From Microvirga zambiensis WSM3693 (GTDB taxonomy: Bacteria; Pseudomonadota; Alphaproteobacteria; Rhizobiales; Beijerinckiaceae), in contig NZ_JAERQD010000011.1 of assembly GCF_016735695.1 (NCBI RefSeq), positions 1 to 64,000 of the forward strand: a DNA stretch of 64,000 bases, given 5' to 3'. The notes under the pieces are model-generated. The model made no database searches and was not told where the DNA came from. It saw only the letters and a program-made list of their open reading frames with translations. The translations under genes and the position numbers were made by a program. Within the stretch, counting starts at the first letter, position 1. Each line of letters begins with the position of its first letter. Below are positions 27,629-37,183 of this stretch, piece by piece.

Positions 27629-29380
27629 TCAATAAACGTCTTGGTGATAGCGGCGGCCGCGCTCAAGCTCGGTCACGGCAAGCTCGGCAGCGTCGGACGA
27701 AAGGGCTTTGACGTCTGCGAAGGCTGCAACGAGCGCGGCGCGCACATCCTTCGCCATGGCCTTGGCGTCGCCGCAGACGTAGAGCTGGGCACCGTTATCC
27801 AGCCAGTCGATGATGTCGCGGCGCTGCTCCCAAAGGCGGTGCTGCACGTAGACCTTTTGCGGCGTGTCGCGCGAGAAGGCGAGGTCGATCCGGGACAGTG
27901 ATCCGTCCTTCAGGGCATCCTGCCATTCCAGTTGATAGAGGAAGTCGTCCGTGTAGCGCCGGTCGCCGAAGAACAGCCAGGACTTGCCGCTGGCACCGAT
28001 GGCCCGCCGCTCCTGCGCGAAGGCACGGAAGGGGGCAATGCCGGTTCCTGGGCCGATCATGATGATGTCAGTCTTGGGATCGGGCAGCCGGAAATGCTTG
28101 TTGGGTTTGAGGCGAACGCGTGTCGATGCGCCCGCCTTGAGGCGGTCCGCCACGAAGGTCGAGGCGACACCGCCACGGGCCCGGCCATGCGTTTCATAGC
28201 GGACGGCCGCAATGAGCAGATGGGCTTCGTCGCCGACATCCTTGCGCGAAGAGGCAATGGAATAAGCCCGCGGCGGCAAGGGGCGTGTGAGGGCCGTGAG
28301 CTGCTGAGCCGTCAACGATGCGGGAAAGGCCTCGACCAAGTCTATCAGTTGGCGCCCCTCGATCCAGGCGCGCGCCTGCCCCTCCTCCAGAAGCTTGCGC
28401 ACGTCGGCATGCCCGGTCTCGGCAGCAAAGGCTTCAAGCGTCTTGAGAGAGAGCGTGGTGATATCCCGTTCGGTGGTCAGGGAGGCGCGCAGAGCGTCTT
28501 CGCCACTGAGCCCTGTGGCCGCAAGAACGGACTCGATAAGCGCCGGATGGTTTTCGGGAAAGAGTTCGAGCGAGTCGCCGGGCTCATAGGCCGGGGCCCC
28601 GTGCTCAAAGCCGAGCGCCAGGTGAATGGTCTCCTTGCCGGAGCGGGAGGAGTTCAGGTTGATGTGCTCGAGCACTTCGGCTGTCAGCGGCTCGCGGCTG
28701 ACCTCGGTGGTGCTGCGGGCGCTGAAATCCACCGCGACCACATTGTCGGATGCACTCTGGTCGGGCGCGAGTGTCTCAAGGGTGCTCTTGATCCAGGCCA
28801 CAGCCGGGGCCTCGAAATCGAGGTCGCAATCGATCCTGTCGACGGCCCGCACCGCCCCGAGTTCCGCAAGCCGTGCGTCGATGGCCTTGCCGACGCCGCA
28901 GAAGTCTGCGTAGGCAGTATCGCCCAAGGCCAGGACGGCATAGGTGATGCCCTCAAGACGCGGCGCCGATGCTCCCATCAGGTCAGCATAGGCCCGCGTG
29001 GCGCGCGAAGGTGGCTCGCCCTCGCCCCAGGTTGCGGCAATCACCACGAGGCGGCTGTGGTTCGGCAGGTCGGCGATATCGAGGTCCGCGCAATCGATGA
29101 TCTTGGGCTTGAAGCCGCTTTTCTTGGCGAGCTTTGCCACATCCTGAGCCAACCGCTCGGCGTTACCGGATTCGCTGGCAAACAGGATCGTGAGAGGCTC
29201 AGCCGCGCGGGCTGGCGCATCCACAATAGGGAGCGGCGTTTGGCTTGCATCGATGCCCGCGAGAAAGCCGGCGAGCCACGCACGCTGAAGCGGGGAGGCG
29301 GCGCTCAAGACGCGATCGAGGCTGAGCCGGTCGTCGTCACCGAAAGGGGCGGTTTGTGGGAGAAGCGCTGATGCTGACAT
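27629..29380 (-). CDS. cysJ: Sulfite reductase flavoprotein alpha subunit
   Basis: 583 residues from the ATG at 29380. Flavodoxin domain at about 62-200 (LTILFASESGNAERLAQDVA, VVIAATWGEGEPPSRA); FAD/ferredoxin-reductase part (RAYSIASSRKDVGDEAHLLI); NADPH part (IMIGPGTGIAPFRAFAQERR, SWLFFGDRRYTDDFLYQ, LYVCGDAKAMAKDV). It passes electrons from NADPH through FAD and FMN to CysI. No Shine-Dalgarno is visible before the chosen ATG. A TTGACT box at 29411-29416 would place the transcription start close to this ATG, so the mRNA may be leaderless. The palindromic operator at 29423-29438 lies just upstream. Confidence 0.93.
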   Translation of the reverse strand: MSASALLPQTAPFGDDDRLSLDRVLSAASPLQRAWLAGFLAGIDASQTPLPIVDAPARAAEPLTILFASESGNAERLAQDVAKLAKKSGFKPKIIDCADLDIADLPNHSRLVVIAATWGEGEPPSRATRAYADLMGASAPRLEGITYAVLALGDTAYADFCGVGKAIDARLAELGAVRAVDRIDCDLDFEAPAVAWIKSTLETLAPDQSASDNVVAVDFSARSTTEVSREPLTAEVLEHINLNSSRSGKETIHLALGFEHGAPAYEPGDSLELFPENHPALIESVLAATGLSGEDALRASLTTERDITTLSLKTLEAFAAETGHADVRKLLEEGQARAWIEGRQLIDLVEAFPASLTAQQLTALTRPLPPRAYSIASSRKDVGDEAHLLIAAVRYETHGRARGGVASTFVADRLKAGASTRVRLKPNKHFRLPDPKTDIIMIGPGTGIAPFRAFAQERRAIGASGKSWLFFGDRRYTDDFLYQLEWQDALKDGSLSRIDLAFSRDTPQKVYVQHRLWEQRRDIIDWLDNGAQLYVCGDAKAMAKDVRAALVAAFADVKALSSDAAELAVTELERGRRYHQDVY

Positions 29381-29422
29381 GGCTCGAATGTCGCGCGCTG
29401 CCCCGGAGCAAGTCAATGGAAT

Positions 29423-29438
29423 GTTCTTTTTAAAGAAC
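29423..29438. promoter_or_regulatory. Palindromic operator, site 1 (cysJ)
   Basis: GTTCTTTTTAAAGAAC, a near-perfect 16-bp palindrome 43 bp upstream of the cysJ ATG. Sites of the same form occur at 30136, 37184 and 52918. On the minus strand a TTGACT box (29411-29416) and GACATT follow. This block, including AAGTCAATGGAATGTTC and TGTCGCGC, is shared with the region around 37150-37199. Confidence 0.65.
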
Positions 29439-29537
29439 GACGATCGGCAGGAAACTTCTTTTGTAAGATTCAAAAAAGAGAGAAGAGAATTCTGTTTATC
29501 TATAGGCTTAGGATTATATATCTATCATTGGCTTGCG

Positions 29538-29999
29538 TCACACGGTTATCTGGATCGGGAGCGCCGTGGTGAACTTGACCCGCTCGACGCTGAAGCGCGA
29601 GCTGACTGTCTTGAGCGGAACGATCGCGATCAAACGCTTATAAAACAAGTCATAAGCCTTCACGTCCGAGACCACGACGCGAAGGATGTAGTCGACGTCG
29701 CCGGCCATCCGGTGGAACTCGACAACCTCGTCCATGGTCGCAATCGCCTCGATGAACCGGTCGATCGCCTCCTGGGTATGATCACCGACTTCGATGGACA
29801 CAAAGACGGTCAGGCCGAGACCCAGTTTCTCAGGATCCAGAAGCGCGACCCGTCGCTGGATCACGCCCTCGGCCTCAAGACGTTGGATCCTCTTCCAGCA
29901 TGGCGTTTGAGACAACCCGACCTTATGGCCGATGTCCGCGACAGAAAGCGTGCCATTCTGCTGAATAAGGTCCAAAATTTTTCGGTCGATGCGATCCAT
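29538..29999 (-). CDS. Lrp/AsnC-family transcriptional regulator
   Basis: 153 residues from the ATG at 29999 (MDRIDRKILDLIQQNGTLSV). N-terminal HTH (ADIGHKVGLSQTPCWKRIQR) and C-terminal RAM ligand-binding domain (GLTVFVSIEVGDHTQEAIDR, VVEFHRMAGDVDYILRVVVS). It sits alone between cysJ and cysH, so it is a good candidate for local control of sulfur assimilation in response to an amino acid, perhaps cysteine or methionine; that link is inferred only from position. It ends about 100 bp from the cysJ operator and is divergent from cysH. Confidence 0.9.
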   Translation of the reverse strand: MDRIDRKILDLIQQNGTLSVADIGHKVGLSQTPCWKRIQRLEAEGVIQRRVALLDPEKLGLGLTVFVSIEVGDHTQEAIDRFIEAIATMDEVVEFHRMAGDVDYILRVVVSDVKAYDLFYKRLIAIVPLKTVSSRFSVERVKFTTALPIQITV

Positions 30000-30135
30000 C
30001 TCTGCATCCCGCCTTTTGTCGAATATGATTGTCCTTGTTCCGAGCTTTGAGGAAAAAATCTTCTCTTCTTGGGATAACTTGCCCCTTCGATCAATCGATC
30101 GCCTCGTCGAGTCAGAACAACCTGACCTTGACACC

Positions 30136-30151
30136 GTTCGTTATTAAGAAC
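30136..30151. promoter_or_regulatory. Palindromic operator, site 2 (cysH promoter)
   Basis: GTTCGTTATTAAGAAC lies between TTGACA (30128-30133) and a possible -10 at about 30151-30157, so a bound protein would cover the core promoter of cysH. It is also upstream of the divergent Lrp-type regulator (start 29999). Confidence 0.65.
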
Positions 30152-30183
30152 AAGTTCGATCTCACACTTTGGAGACAGTTTCC

Positions 30184-30948
30184 ATGGATCTGGGTTCAGG
30201 AGGAGCCGGAGCGGAGGCTCTGGCCCACGCCATGACCGATGTCAGCCTTCCCGAGCGGCTTACCCTCGTCTCGCGCTCGATCAGTGGCCGGCTCGTGTTT
30301 ACGACAAGCTTCGGGCTCGAGGATCAGGCCCTCACCCACGCCATTTTCCGGGCCGGCCTCGATGTTCATGTTGAGATCGTCACCCTCGATACCGGACGGC
30401 TGTTCCCCGAGACCTATGACCTGTGGGCGCAGACGGAGGATCGCTACGGACGCCGGATCCGGGCGGTCAACCCGGATCGGTCCGGTCTGGAAACTCTGGT
30501 CACCGGCCAGGGGATCAACGGTTTTCGTCACTCTGTGGAAGCCCGCAAGGCATGCTGTGACATCAGGAAGGTGGAGCCTCTTGGCCGGGCACTCGCGGGC
30601 GCCGCAGGCTGGATCACGGGCCTGCGCGCCGAGCAATCCGCCTTCCGGGCTGCGGTGCCTTTTGCGGTTCACGACAGCAGTTACGGACTGATCAAGGTCA
30701 ACCCACTGGCGGACTGGAACCGCCAGGACCTTGTCCGATACGTGGCCGACAATGCCATTCCCTATAATCCGCTGCACGATCAGGGCGTTCCCTCCATCGG
30801 CTGCGCACCCTGCACCCGTGCGGTCCGTCTCGGCGAGCCCGAGCGTGCAGGCCGCTGGTGGTGGGAGCAGGAGAGCAAGAAGGAATGCGGCCTGCACCTC
30901 GTGCCAACACAGACAACACAGGAGCCGTCCCATGACCGGGTGGCGTGA
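30184..30948 (+). CDS. cysH: Phosphoadenylyl/adenylyl-sulfate reductase
   Basis: 254 residues from the ATG at 30184, preceded by TTGGAGACAG. It reduces activated sulfate to sulfite using thioredoxin. PP-loop-type core [16 protein letters not shown] and [15 protein letters not shown]. The two cysteine pairs [12 protein letters not shown] and GCAPCTRAV mark the 4Fe-4S form that usually accepts APS, which agrees with the absence of an APS kinase domain in CysN. The last 17 bp overlap cysD. Confidence 0.93.
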   Translation: MDLGSGGAGAEALAHAMTDVSLPERLTLVSRSISGRLVFTTSFGLEDQALTHAIFRAGLDVHVEIVTLDTGRLFPETYDLWAQTEDRYGRRIRAVNPDRSGLETLVTGQGINGFRHSVEARKACCDIRKVEPLGRALAGAAGWITGLRAEQSAFRAAVPFAVHDSSYGLIKVNPLADWNRQDLVRYVADNAIPYNPLHDQGVPSIGCAPCTRAVRLGEPERAGRWWWEQESKKECGLHLVPTQTTQEPSHDRVA

Positions 30949-31915
30949 CGGCGCTATGCGCCGCGCAGGGCAGCCTTATCCTCAAGGGCCGGCCCTTGAG
31001 CGTGAATTGCCGGAAGCCGGACTGACCCATCTCAATCGCCTCGAGGCGGAGAGCATCTACATCATGCGCGAGGCGGTGGCCGAGAGCGACAATCCAGTCA
31101 TGCTGTACTCAATCGGCAAGGACTCGTCGGTTCTGCTGCATCTTGCGCTAAAGGCCTTCTACCCGGCAAAGCCTCCGTTTCCGCTGCTGCATGTCGACAC
31201 CACTTGGAAGTTCCGCGAGATGATCGCCTTTCGCGATCGTCGGGCGAAGGAGTTGGGTCTCGACCTGCTGGTGCACACTAACCCGGATGGCCTTGCGCGC
31301 AACATCGGCCCGATCAGCCATGGTTCAGAGGTCCATACCGATGTCATGAAGACCCAGGCGCTCAAGCAGGCGCTCGAGCGGTATGGGTTCGACGCTGCTT
31401 TCGGTGGCGCCCGCCGCGACGAAGAGAAGTCGCGCGCGAAGGAACGGGTGTTCTCGTTGCGCAATGCCCATCATCGCTGGGATCCCAAGCGGCAGCGGCC
31501 AGAGCCCTGGCAGCTTTACAACGGGCGCAAGCGCCGCGGCGAGAGCCTGCGCGTTTTCCCGCTGTCGAACTGGACCGAACTCGACATCTGGCTCTACATC
31601 CATCGGGAGAACATCCCGATCGTGCCGCTCTATTTCGCGGCCGAACGACCGGTCGTGGAGCGCGACGGCATGCTCGTCATGGTCGATGATGACAGGCTGC
31701 CGCTGCATCCTGGCGAGCAGCCGCAGCCGAGATCGGTCCGATTCAGGACGCTCGGCTGCTATCCGTTGACAGGAGCCGTAGAGAGCACGGCCGCCACTCT
31801 CCCGGACATCATCCGCGAGACGCTTGAGGCGCGCACGTCCGAGCGCCACGGGCGCGCGATTGACAAGGACACGGCCGCGTCCATGGAACGCAAGAAGCAA
31901 GAGGGCTATTTCTGA
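30932..31915 (+). CDS. cysD: Sulfate adenylyltransferase subunit 2
   Basis: 327 residues from the ATG at 30932, inside the end of cysH, with AGGAGCC upstream. Catalytic ATP-sulfurylase subunit: PP-loop [79 protein letters not shown]. It makes APS from ATP and sulfate together with CysN. The stop overlaps the cysN start by 1 bp. The first 25 residues are variable, so a start at 30956 is also possible. Confidence 0.93.
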   Translation: MTGWRDGAMRRAGQPYPQGPALERELPEAGLTHLNRLEAESIYIMREAVAESDNPVMLYSIGKDSSVLLHLALKAFYPAKPPFPLLHVDTTWKFREMIAFRDRRAKELGLDLLVHTNPDGLARNIGPISHGSEVHTDVMKTQALKQALERYGFDAAFGGARRDEEKSRAKERVFSLRNAHHRWDPKRQRPEPWQLYNGRKRRGESLRVFPLSNWTELDIWLYIHRENIPIVPLYFAAERPVVERDGMLVMVDDDRLPLHPGEQPQPRSVRFRTLGCYPLTGAVESTAATLPDIIRETLEARTSERHGRAIDKDTAASMERKKQEGYF

Positions 31916-33531
31916 TGACTGTCCGTCCCGCACCCGACAGCTTTCTGCTGGAGGACTACCTCGCGGCCCATGAACGCAAGAGTTTGCTCCGCTTCATCAC
32001 CTGCGGCTCCGTCGATGACGGCAAATCCACATTGATCGGTCGTCTGCTGTACGAGTCCAAGCGTCTGTTCGACGACCAGCTGGCGACGCTGGAGCGTGAC
32101 TCGCGTAAGCATGGAACGCAGGGCGGAGGCATCGATTTCGCGCTCCTGGTGGATGGACTCGCCAGCGAGCGCGAGCAGGGGATCACGATCGACGTCGCCT
32201 ATCGCTTTTTCTCGACGGACCGGCGAACCTTCATCGTCGCCGATACACCCGGCCACGAACAATACACGCGGAATATGGCGACAGGCGCCTCGACCGCGGA
32301 TGTCGCCATCCTGCTCATCGATGCGCGCAAGGGGCTCACGCGCCAAACCCGCCGTCATGCGCTTCTCGTGTCGATGCTTGGTATCCGCCATGTCGCCTTG
32401 GCCATCAACAAGATGGACCTCGTGGAATGGTCCGAGGAGAGATTCAAGCACATCAGTGCGGAGTTCCGCACCTTCTCGGTCAATCTGGGCTTCGATCAGA
32501 TTGCCGCCATTCCCTTGTCGGCCCTGCACGGCGAGAACGTCGTCGAGCCATCGTCGCAAGCATCCTGGTATGCCGGGCCGACGCTGCTCTCCTATCTCGA
32601 GACTGTCGAGGTCGAGCAGAAGGCCGAGGCCGAGCCGTTTCGCATGCCGGTCCAGTGGGTCAACCGGCCCAACCCGGAGTTTCGTGGCTTTGCCGGCTTT
32701 GTCACCAGCGGCCGTGTCAAATCCGGCGACCGTGTGCGGATCCTGCCCTCGGGACTGGAGACCTCCATTGCGCAGATCGTGACGATGGACGGAGTGCTGA
32801 ACCAGGCCGTTGCCGGTCAGTCCGTCACGCTCACCCTGTCCGACGAGGTCGACATCTCCCGTGGGGACGTCATCGCCTCTCTGGAGAGGCAGGCTCAGGT
32901 CTCCGACAAGATCGACGCCCGCCTGTTCTGGATGGCGACGGAGCACCTGAAGGAAGGTGACCAGTTTCTGTTGAAGATCGGTGCAGCATCAGTGCCTGCA
33001 AGGGTCGTCCGTGTGCGTCAGAGGATCGATCTTGCCTCCCTAGCCTCTGTGCCCGTGTCGTCACTGGGCGCCAACGACATCGGCCATGTGGTTCTCGCAC
33101 TGGACCAGCCTATCGCCTTCGATCCCTATACCGAGAGCCGCCGCACCGGTGGGTTCATTCTCATCGACCGGGAGAGCTTCGACACGGTTGCGATCGGGCT
33201 CGTGGATGGGGCGGTGGCAGAGCAGCCGATCAACCTCCACGTCGTCCGCAACAACGCTCCGTTGGCCTGGATCAAGTGGACGGGCGAGCAGAAGCGGCGC
33301 AGCGCTCTCAAGGCCATGTCGTGGCGGGTCATCGGGTCGGTTGCGACGATCGGTGCCGCTATGGTCCTGAGCCAGGATATCCGCTTGGCCGCGGCTATCG
33401 GCGCGACCGAAGTTGTGACCAAGCTCGTGCTCTATTACGGCCACGAGCGTCTCTGGGCCCGGATCCGCTATGGCCTGTCCTTTGCAACCGGCCAGCATAG
33501 CGGCGGTCCCCAGAGTTCCGGCGCCAAGTAG
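31915..33531 (+). CDS. cysN: Sulfate adenylyltransferase subunit 1 (GTPase) with C-terminal DUF2061
   Basis: 538 residues. G domain: FITCGSVDDGKSTLIGRLLY, DTPGHEQYTRNMATGAS, AINKMDLVEW; EF-Tu-like beta domains follow to about residue 445. GTP hydrolysis drives APS formation by CysD. Where many CysN proteins end or continue into an APS kinase, this one carries about 75 residues of DUF2061 (RSALKAMSWRVIGSVATIGA, AAAIGATEVVTKLVLYYGHE, RLWARIRYG), a two-helix membrane domain. The fusion would tether ATP sulfurylase to the membrane; that function is inference. Confidence 0.92.
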   Translation: MTVRPAPDSFLLEDYLAAHERKSLLRFITCGSVDDGKSTLIGRLLYESKRLFDDQLATLERDSRKHGTQGGGIDFALLVDGLASEREQGITIDVAYRFFSTDRRTFIVADTPGHEQYTRNMATGASTADVAILLIDARKGLTRQTRRHALLVSMLGIRHVALAINKMDLVEWSEERFKHISAEFRTFSVNLGFDQIAAIPLSALHGENVVEPSSQASWYAGPTLLSYLETVEVEQKAEAEPFRMPVQWVNRPNPEFRGFAGFVTSGRVKSGDRVRILPSGLETSIAQIVTMDGVLNQAVAGQSVTLTLSDEVDISRGDVIASLERQAQVSDKIDARLFWMATEHLKEGDQFLLKIGAASVPARVVRVRQRIDLASLASVPVSSLGANDIGHVVLALDQPIAFDPYTESRRTGGFILIDRESFDTVAIGLVDGAVAEQPINLHVVRNNAPLAWIKWTGEQKRRSALKAMSWRVIGSVATIGAAMVLSQDIRLAAAIGATEVVTKLVLYYGHERLWARIRYGLSFATGQHSGGPQSSGAK

Positions 33532-33622
33532 GCGCCAGCTCTCTTTCACAATCCCTAATCATCATGACAAACGCCCGCTGAACCACCGAGGAGGAGCAGC
33601 TGGCCAGGGTGAAGGAAGAACC

Positions 33623-34819
33623 ATGAGCGAGCGTTCACGTCGAAGCCGGCCCCTGCACGCGGATACCCGTCTTGTCCATGAAGGCACCCTGCGGTCGGAA
33701 TTCGGCGAGACCTCCGAAGCACTCTACCTCACCCAGGGCCATGTTTATGGCAGCGCGGAAGAGTGTGAGGCCCGCTTCAAGGGAGAGAGCCCAGGCTTTC
33801 TCTATGCCCGCTTCTCAAACCCGACCGTCACGATGTTCGAGCAGCGCATCGCCTCCTTTGAAGGCGCCGAGGCCGCGCGCGCGACGGCGACCGGCATGGC
33901 CGCCGTGACGGCGGCTCTCATGGGACTGCTGCAGGCGGGAGACCACGTCGTTGCCGCCCGTGCCCTGTTCGGGTCATGCCGTTATGTCATTGCCGAACTC
34001 CTGCCGCGGTTTGGCGTGGCCGCCACCCTGGTCGACGGAACCGATCTCGACGCGTGGCGCAAGGCCGTGCGGCCGGAGACGAAGGTCTTCTTTCTCGAGA
34101 GCCCGGCCAATCCCACGCTCGAGGTCATCGACATCGAGGCTGTTGCCGGGATTGCGCGCACCGCCGGGGCGAAGCTGGTGGTGGACAACGTGTTCTCGTC
34201 CCCGATCTGGCAGAAGCCGCTGCAGCTCGGTGCCGATTGCGTCGTCTATTCGGCCACCAAGCACATCGACGGGCAGGGGCGCTGCCTTGGCGGCGTGATC
34301 CTCGCATCCGAAGAGTTCATCCAGACCCACATTCATACGCTGCTCAGGCAAACGGGCCCTTCCATGTCTCCGTTCAATGCCTGGGTGCTTCTCAAGAGCC
34401 TGGAAACGCTCCCCTTGCGCGTCGAGCGCCAGACCCGGACGACGGCGATTGTCGCAGACGCATTGGCAGGACATGCCAAGATCCGCCGCCTGATCTATCC
34501 GGGCCGCGCCGATCACCCGCAGGCGGAGGTCATCGCCCGGCAGATGACAGGCGGCTCCACCTTGATCGCGCTCGAGATCGACGGCGGCAAGGAAGGGGCC
34601 TTCCGCTTCCTGAATGCCCTCGATCTGATCAGGATCTCCAACAATCTCGGCGACGCCAAGAGCCTGATCACCCATCCGGCGACGACGACGCACCAGCGCT
34701 TCACAGCCGAGGAGCGCGCGGAAATGGGTGTCTCGGAAGGTCTCGTCAGGCTCTCAGTGGGCCTTGAGCATCCCGATGATCTGATCGACGACCTGACGCA
34801 GGCTCTCGAGCGCGTCTGA
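33623..34819 (+). CDS. metZ: O-succinylhomoserine sulfhydrylase
   Basis: 398 residues from the ATG at 33623, preceded by GAAGGAAGAACC. PLP-dependent Cys/Met metabolism enzyme: FLYARFSNPTVTMFEQRIAS, ATATGMAAVTAALMGLLQAG, PLP lysine in VVYSATKHIDGQGRCLGGVI, and SLITHPATTTHQRF. It joins sulfide to an activated homoserine to give homocysteine, so it uses the sulfide made by CysIJ. It follows cysN by 91 bp on the same strand. The exact acyl donor (succinyl or acetyl) cannot be fixed from motifs alone. Confidence 0.88.
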   Translation: MSERSRRSRPLHADTRLVHEGTLRSEFGETSEALYLTQGHVYGSAEECEARFKGESPGFLYARFSNPTVTMFEQRIASFEGAEAARATATGMAAVTAALMGLLQAGDHVVAARALFGSCRYVIAELLPRFGVAATLVDGTDLDAWRKAVRPETKVFFLESPANPTLEVIDIEAVAGIARTAGAKLVVDNVFSSPIWQKPLQLGADCVVYSATKHIDGQGRCLGGVILASEEFIQTHIHTLLRQTGPSMSPFNAWVLLKSLETLPLRVERQTRTTAIVADALAGHAKIRRLIYPGRADHPQAEVIARQMTGGSTLIALEIDGGKEGAFRFLNALDLIRISNNLGDAKSLITHPATTTHQRFTAEERAEMGVSEGLVRLSVGLEHPDDLIDDLTQALERV

Positions 34820-34831
34820 GGTAGTTGCGGT

Positions 34832-35683
34832 TTAGCTGGCGTTCGTCGCGACAGGCCGGTGGGGATCCTGGGTCCACTCTGACATCGAGCCATCATACAG
34901 CATCACGTCGGGGCGCTTGAGCACCTCCGAGAGGATGAACCAGTTCGTGGAGGCGAGGTGGCCAGTGTTGCAGTAGCTCACTACAGGCCCGGGAGGAATG
35001 CGCTCGAACAATGGCTCGAGTTCTGTGACAGGGCGCAGACGCCCAGTCCCAGGCTGGATGGCTCTGCTCTGGTCCAGATGAACCGCGCCCGGAAGATGTC
35101 CGGCGCGGGCAACCTGCGGGCTCTTCTCACGCCCGTCGAATTGGACCTGCGAGCGGCCGTCGAGCAACGTTGCGTTGTCATGTGCCACAGCTTTCTCGAC
35201 AGTATCGATCTCAGCGCGAAGATTTCCGGCGAGCTGTACGGGATAAAGCGGTCTCGGTGTCGGCGCAGACACGCCGGTGTCCTCCGTGCCGCCGGCTTCC
35301 CGCCACGCCCGGAAGCCACCGTCGAGGATCGACACCTGTCTGTGACCGACAGCTTTCAGCGTCCAATAAACCCGGGCGGCGGCGCTGAAATCAGATGCAG
35401 TTTCTCCGGCCGATACAATGACAACTTGATGCTCAGGCGCGACGCCGATGCGGCTCAGCAGCGCGGACAAATGACCGGCATCGGGGAGCAGACCGCCGGC
35501 ACCGCCTTCGGCAATCCGCCAGCCGTCGGCGGCATAGTCGCTGTGAATGGCACCGGGGATGTGCCCGGCCTTGAACGCCTCCTGACCGCCGCTCTCCGTT
35601 GAGCGAATATCGATGATCAGAAGCGATGGGTCGGCGCTGCGGTCCCTCAGCCATTCGGTCGAAACGAGGGGTGATACAGTCAT
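34832..35683 (-). CDS. Two-domain sulfurtransferase (SseA/rhodanese type)
   Basis: 283 residues from the ATG at 35683; a start at 35701 adds six residues. Two rhodanese domains: the inactive N-terminal one (LLIIDIRSTESGGQEAFKAG, HIPGAIHSDYAADGW) and the active C-terminal one (ATLLDGRSQVQFDGREKSPQ, AGHLPGAVHLDQ). The catalytic cysteine is in VVSYCNTGHLASTNWF. The loop CNTGHLAS differs from CGSGVTA of 3-mercaptopyruvate and CRKGVTA of thiosulfate sulfurtransferases, so the donor is uncertain. It is convergent with metZ and heads a leftward-facing group with the OsmC gene. Confidence 0.85.
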   Translation of the reverse strand: MTVSPLVSTEWLRDRSADPSLLIIDIRSTESGGQEAFKAGHIPGAIHSDYAADGWRIAEGGAGGLLPDAGHLSALLSRIGVAPEHQVVIVSAGETASDFSAAARVYWTLKAVGHRQVSILDGGFRAWREAGGTEDTGVSAPTPRPLYPVQLAGNLRAEIDTVEKAVAHDNATLLDGRSQVQFDGREKSPQVARAGHLPGAVHLDQSRAIQPGTGRLRPVTELEPLFERIPPGPVVSYCNTGHLASTNWFILSEVLKRPDVMLYDGSMSEWTQDPHRPVATNAS

Positions 35684-35701
35684 GGCGAGGGTCCTGAACA
35701 A

Positions 35702-36136
35702 TTAAGTGGCGAGACGAGGATCGACGGTCCAGGAGTGCGTGATGTCCGCAACCTGGCCCAGCATGATGGATGCGGAGCAATACTTGTCCTTGGACAGCTG
35801 GATGGCCCGCTCGACCTTCTCGGGCGAGAGCCCCTGTCCTGAAAGCCGGTACGTGAGGTGAAGCGATGTGAACACCTTCGGGTCCGTCTGCGCCCGCTCG
35901 GCGTCGACCTCAACCACGCAATCGGTCACGGGCTCACGACCACGTTTCAGGATGAGCACCACGTCGAAGGCCGTGCAGCCAGCCAATCCCAGCAGCATGA
36001 GTTCCATGGGCCGGATGCCGACATTGCGGCCCCCGTTCTCCGGCGCGCCGTCCAGCACGATGGCGTGCCCGCTCCCGGATTCGCCGATAAACATCATGCC
36101 CTCGACCCAGGACACCCGCGCTTTCATGCTGGTCAT
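35702..36136 (-). CDS. OsmC-family protein
   Basis: 144 residues from the ATG at 36136 (MTSMKARVSWVEGMMFIGES), preceded by AAGGAAAAG. The two redox cysteines of the family are in LLGLAGCTAFDVVLIL and SKDKYCSASIML. OsmC/Ohr proteins reduce organic hydroperoxides with a cysteine thiol, or in the YhfA-like branch act on sulfur compounds. It precedes the sulfurtransferase by 18 bp and both are probably co-transcribed, with the peroxiredoxin further upstream. Confidence 0.87.
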   Translation of the reverse strand: MTSMKARVSWVEGMMFIGESGSGHAIVLDGAPENGGRNVGIRPMELMLLGLAGCTAFDVVLILKRGREPVTDCVVEVDAERAQTDPKVFTSLHLTYRLSGQGLSPEKVERAIQLSKDKYCSASIMLGQVADITHSWTVDPRLAT

Positions 36137-36268
36137 TTCTTTTCCTTGGATATGCGCATCGGCCAACGTGGCCGATCGCGCATTTGGGCGCCGCCCGCAA
36201 TCACGCTGGCGGCGCCCCTGTTCGGAGCAACGGGTATTTGCCCCTTGCTACGCACGTGAGATCGCAGA

Positions 36269-36937
36269 TCAGTTCGCCTTGGCGGGCTGCGCCACGATGC
36301 GCAGATAAGGCTTCGGCGCCTTCCAGCCCCCCGGATACAGGGTCTTGGCTTCCTCGTCCGAAACCGAGCCAGCGATGATGACGTCGTCGCCCTGCTTCCA
36401 GTTCGCCGGGGTGGCGACCCGATGCTGAGCTGTCAGCTGCAGCGAGTCGATGACCCGGATCACTTCATCGAAGTTGCGGCCGGTGGTCATGGGATAGACC
36501 AGGACCAGCTTGATCTTCTTGTCGGGACCGATGATGAAGACATTGCGCACCGTCTGGTTGTCGGCGGCTGTCCTCCCCTCGGATGTTTCGCCCGCCTCGG
36601 CCGGAAGCATGCCATAAAGCTTGGAGATCTTCAGGTCGGAGTCGCCGATGATGGGATAATTGACGGCCGCGCCTTGCGTCTCTTCGATGTCGCGCGCCCA
36701 GGCTTCGTGCTTCTCCACAGGATCGACGGAGAAGCCGACGACCTTCACCCCGCGGCGATCAAATTCAGGCTTGAGGCGAGCCACCTCTCCCAGTTCCGTC
36801 GTGCAGACGGGCGTGAAATTCTTCGGATGCGAGAACAGAACCGCCCAGGAATCACCGATCCAGTCATGGAAGCGGATCGGGCCCTCGGTCGTCACCGTCT
36901 CGAAATCAGGGGCCGTCTGGCCGATTTGAAGTGTCAT
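36269..36937 (-). CDS. 1-Cys peroxiredoxin (Prx6 type)
   Basis: 222 residues. Thioredoxin-fold peroxidase: FHDWIGDSWAVLFSHPKNFT with the peroxidatic cysteine in PVCTTELGEVARL, then FSVDPVEKHEAWARDI. The long C-terminal domain (NFDEVIRVIDSLQLTAQHRV, ATPANWKQGDDVIIAGSV) is that of Prx6/AhpE-like 1-Cys enzymes; no resolving cysteine is seen. It reduces peroxides in the cytoplasm. It starts 247 bp left of the operator at 37184, whose adjacent TTGACT box points toward this gene. Confidence 0.92.
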   Translation of the reverse strand: MTLQIGQTAPDFETVTTEGPIRFHDWIGDSWAVLFSHPKNFTPVCTTELGEVARLKPEFDRRGVKVVGFSVDPVEKHEAWARDIEETQGAAVNYPIIGDSDLKISKLYGMLPAEAGETSEGRTAADNQTVRNVFIIGPDKKIKLVLVYPMTTGRNFDEVIRVIDSLQLTAQHRVATPANWKQGDDVIIAGSVSDEEAKTLYPGGWKAPKPYLRIVAQPAKAN

Positions 36938-37183
36938 GGCAGTGATCTCTCTCCGTTACGCGTGGATTGGTCGCTGCATGTGCAAGGCAGGGTGCAATCG
37001 ATTGGTCCGATCACGTGTGTTTCATCGCTTCGCTACCAGTCACGCGGCACACGCGACCGATCCTGATCTCGACTTCAGCGGTGTGATGCGCGGGAAATCG
37101 GGTCGGACGCTCACTCGAAGCGGCGTATGCAGTGACTGGCAGGATCGAAATGTCGCGCAGACGGTGCATCAAGTCAATGGAAT

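Noticed and set aside
27932..29371. Long plus-strand frame of 479 codons
   Set aside because: Antisense shadow of cysJ, whose motifs are unambiguous on the other strand.
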